Positions 1-11,402 of a DNA stretch of 64,000 nucleotides are shown one piece after another. The notes under the pieces are model-generated. The model saw only the letters and a list, made by a program, of their open reading frames with translations. It was not told the origin of the DNA and ran no database searches. The DNA lies in the NCBI GenBank assembly GCA_963576785.1, contig OY756145.1, positions 372,001 to 436,000 on the forward strand, given 5' to 3'. The DNA comes from Chlorophyllum brunneum. Lineage: Eukaryota > Basidiomycota > Agaricomycetes > Agaricales > Agaricaceae. Every line of letters begins with the position of its first letter. The first letter of the stretch is position 1. The translations under genes and the position numbers were made by a program.

Positions 1-1131
1 GCCAAGAAGACCCCTTCTAAAGCTGCCCCCACCTCCAACGCTAGAGATCCTCTCAAACTCTTAGAGTTTGCGAGTAAATTCCCCGAGCTTTCCAATGAGA
101 AAGTGGTGGCAATGTACGACGCCGCTTACTCCCCCTCCGCCCCCCCCGTGAATAAGAAACCCGCCAACAAAGCTGGAACGATTCGCTCCACACTCAATGG
201 TCCCTCGAGAAAATAAGTGATCATTCCCCTCCTTACTGGTCCCGCCGTCACTAACTTCGGGGCCATCATCGACTCTCTCAACGCGTGCCTAATCACAGAG
301 AAGTCCAAGACGAGGGTTATTGCCGCCTCACAGGGTAAGCTGGGCCTTATGGTCCACACCTCGGAGGTTTTAACCCCCGCTGAGCTAGACGTAGTCAAAG
401 CGTGGCTCAAGGAGAAATTCGGAGGAATCACGATGGGTGATGCGTCCCTCCCAAGATCCAAGTCGTTCGTGAAAGTCACGGACGTGAATTACATCACCCC
501 CCGAGGACAAATCCTCACTGAGGCCAATGTGGTCTCCAGCGTCCGGAATTCGATCCACTCCGACGCTATCCAATTTGCGTTGCAACCCCATGTTCGATGC
601 AACTCAAAACACTCGGACACCTGTACGGTGTGGTTCGAGATCTGGGACTCTAAGGCAGGGTCCAACCTGGCAAAGATCAAGGACAAGTTTCTCAATATTT
701 ACAGAGGGCTCTTCTGCATCAGGAAGGCGACCGTGAACCCGGGAGTGCCATTCTGCAGCAAATGCTGTCGATGGGGACACCCCCTAACTCGCTGCCGAGC
801 GAGGCTTTTTACGTGTGCGCACTGTAAAGGGCCACACTCCACTGTCAACCACCGGTCATTCACCCACTGTTGCAAGGGCAATGATAAGGCCACCCTGCCT
901 ATTGTAGCTACCCCCCTTGGAGAACCATGCCCCCACAAGGCGACGTGCTCCAATTGTGGCAAGGACCACCTAGCCACCGACCGAAAATGCCAATTCTGGA
1001 GAAAGCGCTTTGACCACGATTGGCACGCAAACAAGGTGCTCGAATTACGAGCAAACAAAGGAGTCCTGCCACCCGCCGCCTCCTCTCCACCCTGGGCTAG
1101 CCGAAGCCAGACTACCCCCCTCAATGAATAA
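1..1131 (+). pseudogene. LINE ORF1, gag-like zinc-knuckle protein (5' partial, one stop)
   Basis: The frame is open from the window edge and is broken only by TAA at 214-216. The C-terminal third carries three zinc-knuckle-like Cys/His clusters around residues 180-255 of the part after the stop: Cx2Cx4Hx4C, Cx2Cx4Hx4H and a third Cys-rich cluster. These are typical of the nucleic-acid-binding ORF1 protein of Tad1/I-type LINEs, which coats the element RNA. Its TAA stop overlaps the ATG of ORF2 (1124), an arrangement used by many LINEs for termination-reinitiation. The N-terminal part is low complexity (Lys/Pro/Ala). The stop could come from CAA by a C-to-T change. Confidence 0.8.
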
Positions 1132-4100
1132 CATCCCCGACGAACAAGTCAGGCCTCCTCGTTTACTACTGAATGAGTTGAAGGTCTGCTCTCATAACGT
1201 AAGAAGATCGTATGAAGTGATGGAGACAGTCCTTGCGTGTAGAGGTGACGTCGACCTCCTCCTCATACAAGAACCCCCTTGGAGATATCTCCGAGACATC
1301 CCCTCACCCGTCTCTAATGACGGAGTGCCCCTTGTTGGAGGCCCAGTCCACCCGGACTAGACTCTCCTCTCTTACCCATTCATCACTGATGAAGTCCTAC
1401 AAGTGGGACGCCGACAATACCCTCAACATACGGTCAACATAGAACACCGTACCACCCTGCAAGTCCTCGCCTTTGCTCATAAGAGGCTGAAACGACTCCG
1501 ACCCTCCATCCGAAGAGACATAATTGAACATCGAGACCTCCTGTGTATATCATTATATGTGGGAGGAGAAGAACTACTGCTTTTGAACGTATATAACGAC
1601 AGCCGTAACACAGCGCTCCACTTCCTCGAGGAGCGACTCTTCGACCTCCTGCCCTTTCTTTTTATGGGAGGAGACATCAACATCAGATCGGAGCTCTGGG
1701 ACCCTTCAACAGATCACCATCCGGCGAGTGCAGACCGACTCCTTATGATCACTGAAGCCCTCAATCTTGTGAGGACTACTCCATTTGAGGCCAAGCCGAC
1801 ATGCTATGCCTCGGACCCCAATTTACCAGACACAGTCATAGACCTGATCTTTGCCTTGGGAATGCTTCTACACATTCCCTCCCATGCTATCCAGGATGGC
1901 GATCAGTACAACTCAGACCACGCCCCCCTACTAATCAGGTTGCCTATTCCGCAAATAGATGTTGTCGTCGAAAGATTGACCATCCCCAAAGAGTCGGATG
2001 AGGAGACCAGGTTCCTGATGGACATCGTAGAAGGAATCAAGAACAAGAACTGGCCGATGAATGACACGGACAAGCTGGAGAGAGCTGTTGCTGAATTGGG
2101 AGTTTTGTTTGACAGATCGTGGACTCAAAACGCAAAGAAAACCAAGATCACCACTAGATCCCAGACCTGGTGGAACGAGGAGTGCTCAACCGCACTTGCC
2201 ATGCATCGCGCAGATCACAAGAACAAGCGCAAGTGGAATGCTTTTCGCAAAACCACGAGGAAAACAAAAAGGGCCTTTTTCGACAAGAAGATACAAGAAA
2301 TCTCCGTCAACCGAAAACGCCCATGGGATCTTATGCCATGGGTTAAAGATCGCGCACTCCCAGCTACGGAAGCCATGCGCCACAACGGTCGGCCTTGTCT
2401 CACACTAGAAAATTTGTGGACGGCCCTCGACTCTCATTACAACGCTACCTGCAACAGACCAACGAACATGGCTGTTCTCGATGAGCTTCCTCCTCCGAAC
2501 GGAACGGAGAATAGGACTTGGGTAGACTTCTCTCTCCTCGAGATGATGGAGTCGCTCAAGGATACCTCGAATTCTTCCTCCCCCAGTCCCGACCATATTT
2601 CCTGGTCCCATCTAAAACAGATCATCACCAATGAAACTTGTGCCAGTCTTTTCCTCAAAATCGGTAGTGCATGTCTGAACATCGGACATTGGCCTACACA
2701 CTTTAAGAAGTCAACGTCGGTGATTATTCCTAAACCCAATAAACCCGATTACTCCACTCCGAAGGCATTCCGACCGATCGTCCTCCTCAACACGTTTGGC
2801 AAGCTCATCGAAAAAATGCTCGCCAAGCGACTCCAATTCGAGGCCGTTAAATTCAAGGTTCTCCATCCACACCAATTGGGAGTGATCTGCCAGAGGTCCA
2901 CTGAGGATGTGGGTCTCTTCCTAACACACATTATCCGGGGAGCCTGGACGAAGAAGAAGAAGACGTCAGTGCTTGCATTTGACGTGGCCCAATTCTTCCC
3001 CTCCCTCAACCACGATCTCCTTATCGAAATTTTATGACGACAAGGATTCCCCCCCCAGGTCGCAGCGTTCTTCAGCAACTACCTCAAAGAACGCCGCACT
3101 ACCTACCGGTGGAACAATGAAACTTCCCCGGAATACGACGCAGCAGTGGGAGTAGGTCAGGGTTCAGCCCTTAGCCCTATTCTCTCCATGCTATTCCTTG
3201 CCCCCCTCTTACACATCTTTGACATCCGCATAGAGGAACACCGCGACAAGTGGGACTTTGACGTCCTGTCATTCATCGACGACGGCATTTTAATCACACA
3301 ATCCCCGTCTCTGGAGAAGAACGTGGAAATCCTGCAACATATGTACCGCGAAATGGAGTGGCTCATGAACGAATTTGGCCTGGAAATCGAACACAGCAAG
3401 TCCGAAATCTTTCACTTCACGCGTGCAAGACAGGACTCGAACCCCTCAATCGACTTGGGATCCCCGCCGTTCACGGGTCGTAACCCCCTTAAACCAAAGA
3501 CTCATTGGCGGTACCTCGGCTTCTACTTTGACCGGACGCTAACCTTCAAGGAACACGTTCGTTACTATTCCGCCAAGGCAATATCCACCATCAAGGTGAT
3601 GAAAATGCTGGGGAACTCCGTCAGGGGCCTTTCCCCCAGCAACAAGAGGTTACTCTACCGTTCGTGTGTTGTACCGGTTGCGACATACGGATTCCGACTA
3701 TGGTTCCACGATCGATCCCGTACCAAGGGAACTTGTGAGATCCTAAACAAAATGCAACGAAGGGCAGCTCTCTGGATTACTGGGGCCTTCCGCACTTCTC
3801 CCACTGGCGGTGTAGAGTCCCTCGTGGGGCTCATGCCCATCAAACTTCATCTCCAAAAGTTGGCTGAACGACAATCGTCGAGGCTTCATATGTTGGACGA
3901 TGAACACGCTTTAGCAAGACTTACAAAGGAATACCACTCTTCCCCCCACCGACTTCACATCAAGAACTTCACGGAGGTTCAGAAGAAGAAGACACTAGGA
4001 GCTGTGATGGACTTTTCATGCTCCACCCCCGAGACTCAGTATATAGAACATTTCAATTCCATTTCTAAATCTCTCTGGCCTGGTCATAGGTTACTTGACT

Positions 4101-5173
4101 GTTTCTCTGCTAATGTATCTTTTATAGGATTCAACCAGGACAACCTCCACCTCTCAAAGATGCTTTGGGACGATGTAACAATGAATGCAGCGACGGACGC
4201 AAAATCCATCACGATCGGTACGGACAGCTCGGTCCACCCCAATCCCAATCCGCTTGCCAGCCAGTTCACGGCGGCAGCCACCATTCGACACCTTGACGGC
4301 GGGAGCTCTATTATGAAGAGGCTCGGAGGAACCACATCGATGGACACAGAACTGGTAGCACAGTACCTAGGTATCACCAAGGTGCTCGCTACTGCTGACT
4401 ATGACCAGGTTGAACACATTCACATGTTCACTGACTCCATCGCAGCCTCCCAGCTCCTACTCAACTGTTCGCCACACTCCTGTCAGCGACAATCCATACT
4501 CACGTCGAAGGCGCTACTGACTTGGTTCAACAAGTCAAACCAACACCGCCTCACGTTCTACCACACGCTGTCGAAATGCAAATACGGGATACAAAAAGCC
4601 ACGCATGACTGGATCCAAACGGTTGCCTGGCCTAACCGGGGACGAAACCACCGAGTACCAAACTCAATCACCTACCTTCGCAAGAAGTCCGCCGAACACG
4701 CCATTCACACATGGCAGGCCATGTTCGGGTTCAAGAGCTACAGCGGTAGCTCCTTCCTCCATCTCCCGATGCGAGCGAATAGAGCCTCCGCCCTACCGTT
4801 GCACATCAAGTCCGGTCCATGGATACGAGAATGCAGATACCAGCCCTAGCTCTTTGCAAGAGCCTGTCGCGCCATACTTTGCCATGCCCCGATTGGAGAG
4901 TATCGACTACGATTCTTCCCCAATGAGGATCTTTCGTGCCACCACTGCAACAGTCAAATGGTGCAGACACGGTCACACATCCTGTATTGTTGTAACCACT
5001 TCGATCATCATTTTGGCGTCGACATGATCAAGACTTTCGTCAACTTCTTGCATCACAACCCCTCCGTGTTCAGCTTCCCTCCGGAGCCTGAGCGCCCTCG
5101 TATCCATGCCGGTTCAATACCACCATTACATCATCGTCAAGTCCAAAGGAGGTTTGGGTCTGCGCCTGCGTAG
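1124..5173 (+). pseudogene. LINE ORF2: AP-endonuclease, reverse transcriptase, RNase H, C-terminal zinc motif
   Basis: One reading frame runs for 1350 codons, broken by TAG at 1358, TGA at 3035 and TAG at 4847 with no frame change. In order: an exonuclease-endonuclease-phosphatase domain (SHNV, IQEPP, GGDIN, VIDLIFA and SDHAPL motifs); a reverse transcriptase (FRPIVLLNTFGKLIEK, FDVAQFFPSLNH, GQGSALSP, and FIDDG as the catalytic YxDD equivalent); an RNase H with GTDSS, an ELVAQ glutamate and FTDS; then CHHC...H...CC at about 4970-5010. This enzyme set nicks target DNA and copies the element RNA there. All three stops can be explained by C-to-T changes in CAG or CGA codons. Confidence 0.88.
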
Positions 5174-5645
5174 GATCCTTTTCTTTTCTCTTTTTTTCTT
5201 TCGCTCTCCCGGTTATGGATTTCTAAATTCATTTCTCTATTTCCCCTTTCCTCGCTCGTCTACTATTTTATATAGTTTTCATTCTACTTCCATCTCTCCT
5301 GTGGTGCCTGGGTAAATACCCGCCCACACACTATGTACTGTTTGATGTTTCCCCTTGTGATTGCGAGTTAGTAGTTTCTTTTTCTATCATTTTCTCTCTC
5401 TCACTCTCTCTCTCTCCGAATTCCCTCTTTTTCTCTATTTTTGCTAAACATCGTAGGTACCAAACAACTCTCTAGTGTATGCGCTAGATGTCTTCGAGTC
5501 TCATGGGGTTAGTTCACAAGTAGTTTACTTTCCCTTCTCCGAACATTCTGTACATTATGTCATTGTATGTATGTACACGCGGACTGCGTTCGAGCACTGC
5601 TATATAAATTGTTGATTAAAATAAAAATAAAAATAAAATAAAAAC
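5174..5645 (+). other. LINE 3' UTR and A-rich tail
   Basis: This is noncoding, strongly T/C-rich sequence with CTCTCT runs near 5390-5420. It ends in an A-rich tail of AAAAT-type repeats (about 5616-5645) directly abutting gypsy integrase sequence. The tail marks the 3' end of the LINE, where reverse transcription would have primed. Confidence 0.75.
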
Positions 5646-5647
5646 GT

Positions 5648-6469
5648 AACCTATCCACGGCATACCATCCACAAACAGATAGTCAGACAGAGCGCATCAA
5701 CCAGGAGGTCAAGGCATACCTCAGAAACGTAATCAACCATGCACAGAACAACTGGAAGAAATGGCTCAGCACAGCAGAATTCCAGTATAACGATAAAACA
5801 CATAGTGCCACAGGACATTCACCATTCCAGATAGTATATGGACGACATCCATGGAAAGAGGATATCTCAAACACAGTCAAGGCACCTGCAATCACGGAGC
5901 GAATACAGGAGTTACAGGACATGTGCCAAGAGATGATCAAAATGCTACAACAGAACCAGACGCAAATGGAGAAACGGAACAGCACAAAACCAGAACACGA
6001 GTACAGAGCAGGAGACCAAGTTTGGCTTGAAGCAGATAATATTAGGACAACAAGGCCAACAAAAAAACTTGATCACAGGAGATACGGACCATTCCGGGTA
6101 AAGGAAAAAATAGGTGAAACAAGCTACCGACTGGAGCTACCTGAAACATGGGCAATACATGACGTGTTTAACAGCAGACTCCTCTCCCCCTATCACAAAC
6201 CTGAGTATGACAGCCAGCATACTCTGCCACCACCGACCCCCGAGATAATCAATGATGAAGAACACTACGAGGTAGATGAAGTCCGAGGACACCGCACAAG
6301 AGGAAAATGAAAACAATACCTAATACACTGGAAAGGATATACGTCCGAAGAAGATACATGGGAAGATGAAGCAAATCTGGAAAACGCCAAGGACGCAGTA
6401 CAAGGGTTTATGAGCAAGATTTCGAGGACGAAACCTATAAAAAGGGGAGGTAAAAAGCAGCAATTATGA
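5648..6469 (+). pseudogene. Gypsy integrase C-terminal region with chromodomain
   Basis: The frame starts just after the LINE tail with the integrase motif AYHPQTDSQTER and goes on through the C-terminal beta-barrel region (AGDQVWLEADNI, YGPFRVKEKIG, IHDVFNSRLLSPY). It ends in a chromodomain (VDEVRGHR, LIHWKGYTSEEDTWEDE, NAKDAV), which targets integration to modified chromatin in chromoviruses. A TGA at 6308 interrupts the chromodomain. The inverted copy has Gln near this point, so a C-to-T change in CGA or CAA-type codons is a reasonable source. The catalytic DDE part is missing on the left. Confidence 0.87.
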
Positions 6470-6566
6470 ACAACAGACCTCGTATTCCAAGCAACCACTA
6501 CACTCAAAGCATCACTCACTGTATCCACTTCACCCTTGACTTTGCCAACTATCTTTATAACGCACC

Positions 6567-7403
6567 ATGCCCGCCGAACGCCAACTTACTCCATACCCCT
6601 ACCTCAAAGAGTTCGACAAACTCATCCCAAAAAGAACCAGCCACGAGGAACTCGTAGAGGGAGAAACCCTAGTCGACACCATGATACTATTGGGCACAGC
6701 AATGAAGGCAACCCAAGAAGGCGCATCTAAAATAATGGATACCTTAACCAATGCCACTCCAAGACTCAACCAGTTTATTGTCAATGAAGGAAGGAGAGAC
6801 CAATTGGAGAGACACCTATACGAAATCAATGATGACCTGCAACTTATCGTCATCTCCAATATGTGAGCTCGGATGCACAGCATCCTCGTAGCCCTAGCTG
6901 AACGACTCAATATGTACGAGTCAAGGAGCACAGACAATCTCTCCCACCATATCATCAACCAACTACTTGCTAGTAACGACCCGTTCCCTATCCAACATCA
7001 CATCTGTCACAAATGCGAACAAAAGACACAAGAAGCAACAGCCGCTGACCAATTACTTCACCCCAATATCGAAGAAGAAGTGGCCCATCTACAAACCATC
7101 CTCACCATGGTAGTACCCCCCATCACACCCATGACCTTCCACCTACTGCAAGGATATAGCACATTGAAATTGGAAGGCGAAAAGGACAACGAATACTAGA
7201 GGAGTATAGTGCATAAGCTCTTAGGCAATCACACCAACGATAACACCACGTAGAACAATCACACCCACTTCCTGTTCAAAGAAGGACTGCCACACGCACC
7301 CCTCTGGATTGGCTTAAGACATGTCGACAAAGCACCTCTCATCGGAGGAAACAAGAAGGACTTGGCCAGGGCTCTGGGAGCTGCTGTACCTATGAATGAG
7401 TAA
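6567..7403 (+). pseudogene. Extra ORF between pol and 3' LTR of gypsy element I
   Basis: An ATG-started frame of 279 codons, interrupted in frame by TGA (6864), TAG (7197) and TAG (7251), ends at TAA 7401-7403. The product would be mostly helical and polar, with a C-terminal block containing APLWIGLRHVDKAPLIGG. It aligns along its length with the frame at 10,040-10,918 in the inverted copy: N-termini MPAERQLTPYP versus MHAECKLTPFP, and the C-terminal WIG block in both. So this is a conserved part of the element, not chance. I see no zinc knuckle, protease or envelope feature and cannot assign a function. A displaced capsid-like protein is one untested idea. Confidence 0.7.
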
Positions 7404-7495
7404 ATTCTCATCGCGTTTTCCTGCCTTCTCCAAATTCCGTATGCTTTATTTTACAAAGGACCTTTACAGTAATACGCATCATGAGGACATGAAGC

Positions 7496-7510
7496 TTGAA
7501 AGGGAGGTAT
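7496..7510 (+). other. Polypurine tract of gypsy element I
   Basis: A purine-rich run (GAAAGGGAGGTAT) lies directly before the LTR start TGTTATGAAC. It is the usual plus-strand primer. The same tract is found on the minus strand next to the inverted LTR. Confidence 0.7.
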
Positions 7511-7804
7511 TGTTATGAACTATAGATAGACCGTTCATTCCTATCTTGCGTCCGTTACCTCGTGTACCCTCATACTTGTTTCACTTCTCATTTCATTCCC
7601 TGTTTCACCCCTAAAGGCTATGCCCCCCATCTGACTCATTTACCCCTCTCCCTTATTATTAACTGTCACCACTAGTATATAAAGTGTAGTAATACTTGAT
7701 GTATTCCTTACACTTTACCAATCGTATCATCCCTTACTCCCTTCTCTACTTCCTTGTCTTTATCCAAAGACTTGCAACCTGAGTCTCAGACTAAGGTCGT
7801 AACA
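7511..7804 (+). repeat. LTR (3' LTR) of gypsy element I, 294 bp
   Basis: It starts TGTTATGAAC and ends GTCGTAACA, giving TGTTA...TAACA inverted ends. A TATA-like box (AGTATATAAAGTG) lies around 7675-7688. The same ends, TATA box and flanking purine tract are found in reverse complement at 9,694-9,996, so the two are copies of one LTR family. The sequence after it is the pol region of another gypsy element, not a primer-binding site. Confidence 0.87.
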
Positions 7805-9693
7805 ACTATGAGATCACAAAATTGAGATGAAAGAATCTTTCAAACCAAAAGCTGGACCTGCTTATCAACTATTGCCCCAAGAGACCAATGAACTTGATAA
7901 GGAGAACCTAGCCAAAGGATATATTTGACAATCAAAATCACCTATGGTCTCACCTTTCTTCTTTGTAGAGAAGAAAGATGGAAAACTCTGCCTGTATCAA
8001 GACTATCAATACCTCAATAGTCACACTATCAAGAATGCATACCCAATTCCACTCATTTCATCACTACTCAACAAACTCAAAGGATCAAATTGGTTTACCA
8101 AACTTGATGTACACACTGGATACAACAATATCTGTATCCGAAAAGGCAATGAATGGAAAGCTGCATTTAGAACACCGAAAGGCCTATACAAGCTGACTGT
8201 AATGCTCTTTGGGATGTGCAATTCCCCAGCCACTTTCTAGTCTATGATGGACCACATATTCTGCCCCCTTATTGACAAAGGAGGAGTCCCTGTATACATG
8301 GACAACATTTTCATACATGCCAAAACACAAGAAGAACTCTGACGCCTTACCCATGAAGTACTGAGACTACTTCAAGAACACAATCTATTTCTCAAATCCA
8401 AGAAATGTGAATTCGAGAAACAACACCTCAAGTATCTCAGCACTGTAATCTCCCCATCATCCATTGAGATGGATGCAGCCAAACTTGAAGGAATCAAGAA
8501 TTGGCCAATACCCAAAATGACCCATAGGATTCTGTAACTTCTACAGAAGATTCATTGAGAATTATGCATGACATGCTATACCCCTAAACTCCCTCATATC
8601 CAAGAATATCAAATTCCATTGGACCAACAAGCACCAAACTGCCTTCAAGGATCTGAAGAAATGCTTCATGGAGAAGTCTATCTTGATTGTACCAGATCCT
8701 GACAAACCTTTTGAAATTGAAACCAACGCTTCTGTATATGCCTCAGAAGCCATCCTTACCCAATGTGATGATAATGGAGTAAAGCATCCAATTGCCTTTA
8801 TCTCCAGAGCATTCAACTCAACAGAATGAAACTATCATTGCTCAGAGCAAGAATGGCTAGCCATCATACGAGCCTTAAAGGAATGGTGCCACTATTCAGA
8901 AGAAGCCAAACACGAATTCATTGTATGGAGTGATCATGAGAACTTATCCCGATTCAAGGAACCCCAGACCCTTAATCGATGCCAAGCCCAATGGGCAGCC
9001 TACATGGAACACTTCAAACCTCAATTGAAGGTTAAGCACATACCCAGCCAAAATAATGGCCCTGCCAATGCATTATCACGATGACCCAACCACACTTCTG
9101 ATGACAAAGACAACCAGGAAGTAACTGTATTTGACAGTGCCATAGTGCACCTCCTCACCAAAGCTGATCTTGACAAAGTATGTCAATACCATGATATGAT
9201 TGACCCCAATCTTGATGAGACACCCGATGGTGATTTCCCACATAATGCCAACCAAGTCATCATTCCAAACAACCCTGGATTGAAACACTGGATCACTGAA
9301 TGTGCCCATGATGCCTTACCAAACCTCCACCCAGGAGCAGCAGCCACCCTATCCAAGATATTGGATTACGCCTATTGGCCAGGAATTAAGGACTATGTCT
9401 GCAAATATGTTACTAGATGTCCAAAGTGCCAGCAATTCAAGATTAACCATCATCTGATGAAGCCACTGCTACAGCCTATTCCTGCCCCCAAGTTGACCCA
9501 TCCATTTTCCCAAATATCAATGGACCTTATCACTGATCTTCCCCCATCCCAAGGATATGATTGTATTTTATCCATAGTGGACCATGGATTATCAAAGGGG
9601 ATAATTCTAGTGCCAACTACCAAAAGTGCCAATGCACAACAGATTGCACAGCTATTAGTCAACCACCTCTTTGCCAAATATGGCATACCTAAC
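7805..9693 (+). pseudogene. Gypsy element III: RT-RNase H-integrase fragment between two facing LTRs
   Basis: RT begins with DHKIEMKESF and includes [39 protein letters not shown] and VYMDNIFIHA. The RNase H (8,527-9,081) includes KPFEIETNAS, and the integrase has an HHCC zinc finger (9,300-9,430) and a DLITDLPPS segment before the LTR cuts it at KYGIPN. RT YMDD has become YMDN and the RNase H DAS has become NAS; both fit G-to-A changes and both remove a catalytic Asp. In-frame stops at 7809, 7926, 8238, 8340, then (after a small deletion and frame change near 8510) 8569, 8827 and 9082. Most sit where the family has CGA Arg. The left end is cut by the LTR at 7,804. Confidence 0.87.
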
Positions 9694-9996
9694 TGTTACA
9701 ACCTTAGTCTAGGACTCAGGTTGCAAGTCTTTGGATAAAGACTAGGAAGTAGAGAGAAGAATAAGGGATGATATGATTGGTAAAGTGTAAGGAATATATC
9801 AAGTATTACTACACTTTATATACTAGTGGTGAGTGCTAATAATAAAGGAACAGAGTAAAGGAGTCATAGGGACAAGTAGAATAAGTCAGTAGGAGTACAG
9901 CCATAAGGGATAAAACAAAGGGTAACCAGATACATTGGAATGCTGAGTACGATGGGTGCATGATAAGAATGTACTGTCTATCTATAGTTCATAACA
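9694..9996 (-). repeat. LTR (3' LTR) of gypsy element II, about 303 bp
   Basis: In reverse complement it begins TGTTATGAACTATAG and ends AGGTTGTAACA, matching the LTR at 7,511-7,804 with scattered differences. The polypurine tract AAAAAGGGAGGTAT lies at about 9,997-10,011 on the minus strand. Its distal edge cuts the integrase of element III. Confidence 0.85.
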
Positions 9997-10039
9997 ATAC
10001 CTCCCTTTTTACATTCATGACCCCATGAAGTGTCGCTAT

Positions 10040-10918
10040 CTACTTGTCATCTTGTTCTTTATGTAAGGCATTGACAAGTTGTCGCTTAGTAGGTCCGATC
10101 ATTGGGGTTCCTAACTTGCGTCAACATCCAATCCAGAAGGGAGCATAGTCTTGTCCTCCCCTAAAGAGAGTTACAGTGCATCCTCAAAATGTAGTGGTGT
10201 TGTTTGTTTTGGCAGCAATGAGGTTGTGTACTATTTCTTCCCAGTAGTTTTCTTCAAACTGTCCTCCATCTTTGAGCATAAGGTATGATGGTGGCAGGTT
10301 GAATATCATTGGTTTGGATGGTGGGTCCATGTTGGGTAGTTGTATAAGGAGATGGTCTACTTCATCTCTCATATCTGGTTCCATTAGATGGTCTGGGACT
10401 GATTTGTTAATTCCCTCCATCCCTTCATCTAACCATTCCTGTTTGTCATCTTTGTGGTAGGGTGGTTTGTCAGGTAAGGTAGTGGGGATGTATGAGTCAA
10501 GATCCATTAGTCTTCGAGCAAGTCTATAGGTGGGGTTGTTGCTAGAGTCAGTGAGGTGATTGAGTCTTTTGCCTGTCATGATTAAGGCACTTTGGATGCA
10601 TTTCTTTATGTCAGAGTGCACCAATATGTTAAGGTCAGTAGCTGCCTTGTCCAATAACTCCTTCATGAGTTTGTGTTTTCCGGTTGACATGGCAGCTGGG
10701 AGGGCTCTGGTAGTGGTGACGAGTAAGATACGGCTTAGGGCTTTGGCTTGGATTTGGAGGTTGTTGATAGCATGGGCAATATACGTGAGTCCTTTGGTTG
10801 TGGCAGTATAGTGTTCGATCTGGTCTTTGGTGGACTGGGTGTTGAGGAGGTTGTTGAGCTCTTGTTCGAACTCTGTATCATTGGCTGGGAAGGGGGTGAG
10901 TTTGCATTCAGCATGCAT
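10040..10918 (-). pseudogene. Extra ORF of gypsy element II (homologue of 6567-7403)
   Basis: It starts at an in-frame ATG (10,916-10,918) and reads open for 244 codons to TGA at 10,184-10,186. It then continues in the same frame through a second TGA to TAG at 10,040-10,042, with the conserved block FRGGQDYAPFWIG and PMIGPTKRQL. Its position between chromodomain and LTR and its alignment with the plus-strand copy show that it is a regular part of this family. The content is helix-prone and acidic near the C-terminus. Function unknown. Confidence 0.68.
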
Positions 10919-11024
10919 GGTATGTTGTGGAGGTAATTGGCAAAGTCTAGGGTGCAGTGGATACAGTGTGAGGTGCATTGGATATAGTGATCTCTTGTAA
11001 TGCAAGGTTTGTTGTTCATAATTG

Positions 11025-11402
11025 TCACCTTTTACCCCCCCTTTTTATAGGTTTCATCCTCGAAATCTTGTCTAAAAATTCTTGAACTGCCTCTTTAGCA
11101 TTTTCCAGTTCTGACTCATCCTCCCATGTGTCTTCTTTGGAGGTATATCCTTTCCAGTGTACTAGGAATTGATTTTGCTGTCCTCTCATGCAGTGTCCTT
11201 GAATCTCTTCTACTTTGTATTGTTCTTCATCATTGATGATCTCGGGCATCGGTGGTGGTGAGGTGCACTGGCTATCAAACTTGGGTTTTTGATAGGAGGA
11301 GAGGAGTCTGCTGTTAAACACGTCATGTATTGCCCATGTTTCAGGTAACTCCAGTTGGTAGCTCGTTTTGCCTATTTTTGCTTTTATCTTGAACGGTCCA
11401 TA
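11025..11402 (-). pseudogene. Gypsy element II integrase end and chromodomain
   Basis: The minus-strand frame reads YGPFKIKAKIGKTSYQLELP, then IHDVFNSRLLSSY and a chromodomain with FLVHWKGYTSKEDTWEDE, ending KPIKRGGKR. It matches element I closely but lacks the stop in the chromodomain. The 5' part is missing. Confidence 0.83.

Larger units (their letters stand above)
1..5645 (+). mobile_element. Tad1-like non-LTR retrotransposon (LINE), 5' end outside the window, decayed
   Basis: Two overlapping reading frames (gag-like ORF1, then endonuclease-RT-RNase H ORF2) are followed by a pyrimidine-rich 3' UTR and an A-rich tail of AAAAT/AAAATA units at about 5616-5645. There are no LTRs. The RNase H domain behind the RT and the zinc-knuckle ORF1 are the layout of the fungal Tad1 clade. 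Right after the tail the sequence resumes in the middle of a gypsy integrase reading frame, so this LINE inserted into a gypsy element. Four in-frame stop codons and no frameshift were found, so it is dead but not ancient. The 5' junction and any target-site duplication lie outside the window. Confidence 0.9.
5646..7804 (+). mobile_element. Gypsy chromovirus I, 3' part (integrase end, chromodomain, extra ORF, 3' LTR)
   Basis: This is the 3' half of a Ty3/gypsy element whose integrase was split by the LINE. Order: integrase C-terminal part, chromodomain, an extra ORF of about 279 codons, a polypurine tract, and a 294-bp LTR. A second copy of the same family lies inverted at 9,694-11,402. All coding parts carry in-frame stops. 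Confidence 0.87.
9694..11402 (-). mobile_element. Gypsy chromovirus II, inverted 3' part, truncated at its 5' side
   Basis: Read on the minus strand: integrase end plus chromodomain (11,402-11,025), extra ORF (10,918-10,040), polypurine tract and 3' LTR (9,996-9,694). It belongs to the same family as element I by protein, LTR and purine tract. Homology stops abruptly near 11,402, so the rest of pol and the 5' LTR are missing. Confidence 0.85.

Noticed and set aside
5390..5420. CT-rich repeat considered as a CRISPR-like or microsatellite array
   Set aside because: It is simple pyrimidine-rich sequence inside the LINE 3' UTR, with no repeat-spacer structure.
7511..9996. The two LTRs considered as the ends of one element
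   Set aside because: They are in opposite orientation and each has its own polypurine tract and chromodomain on the outer side, so they belong to two elements.
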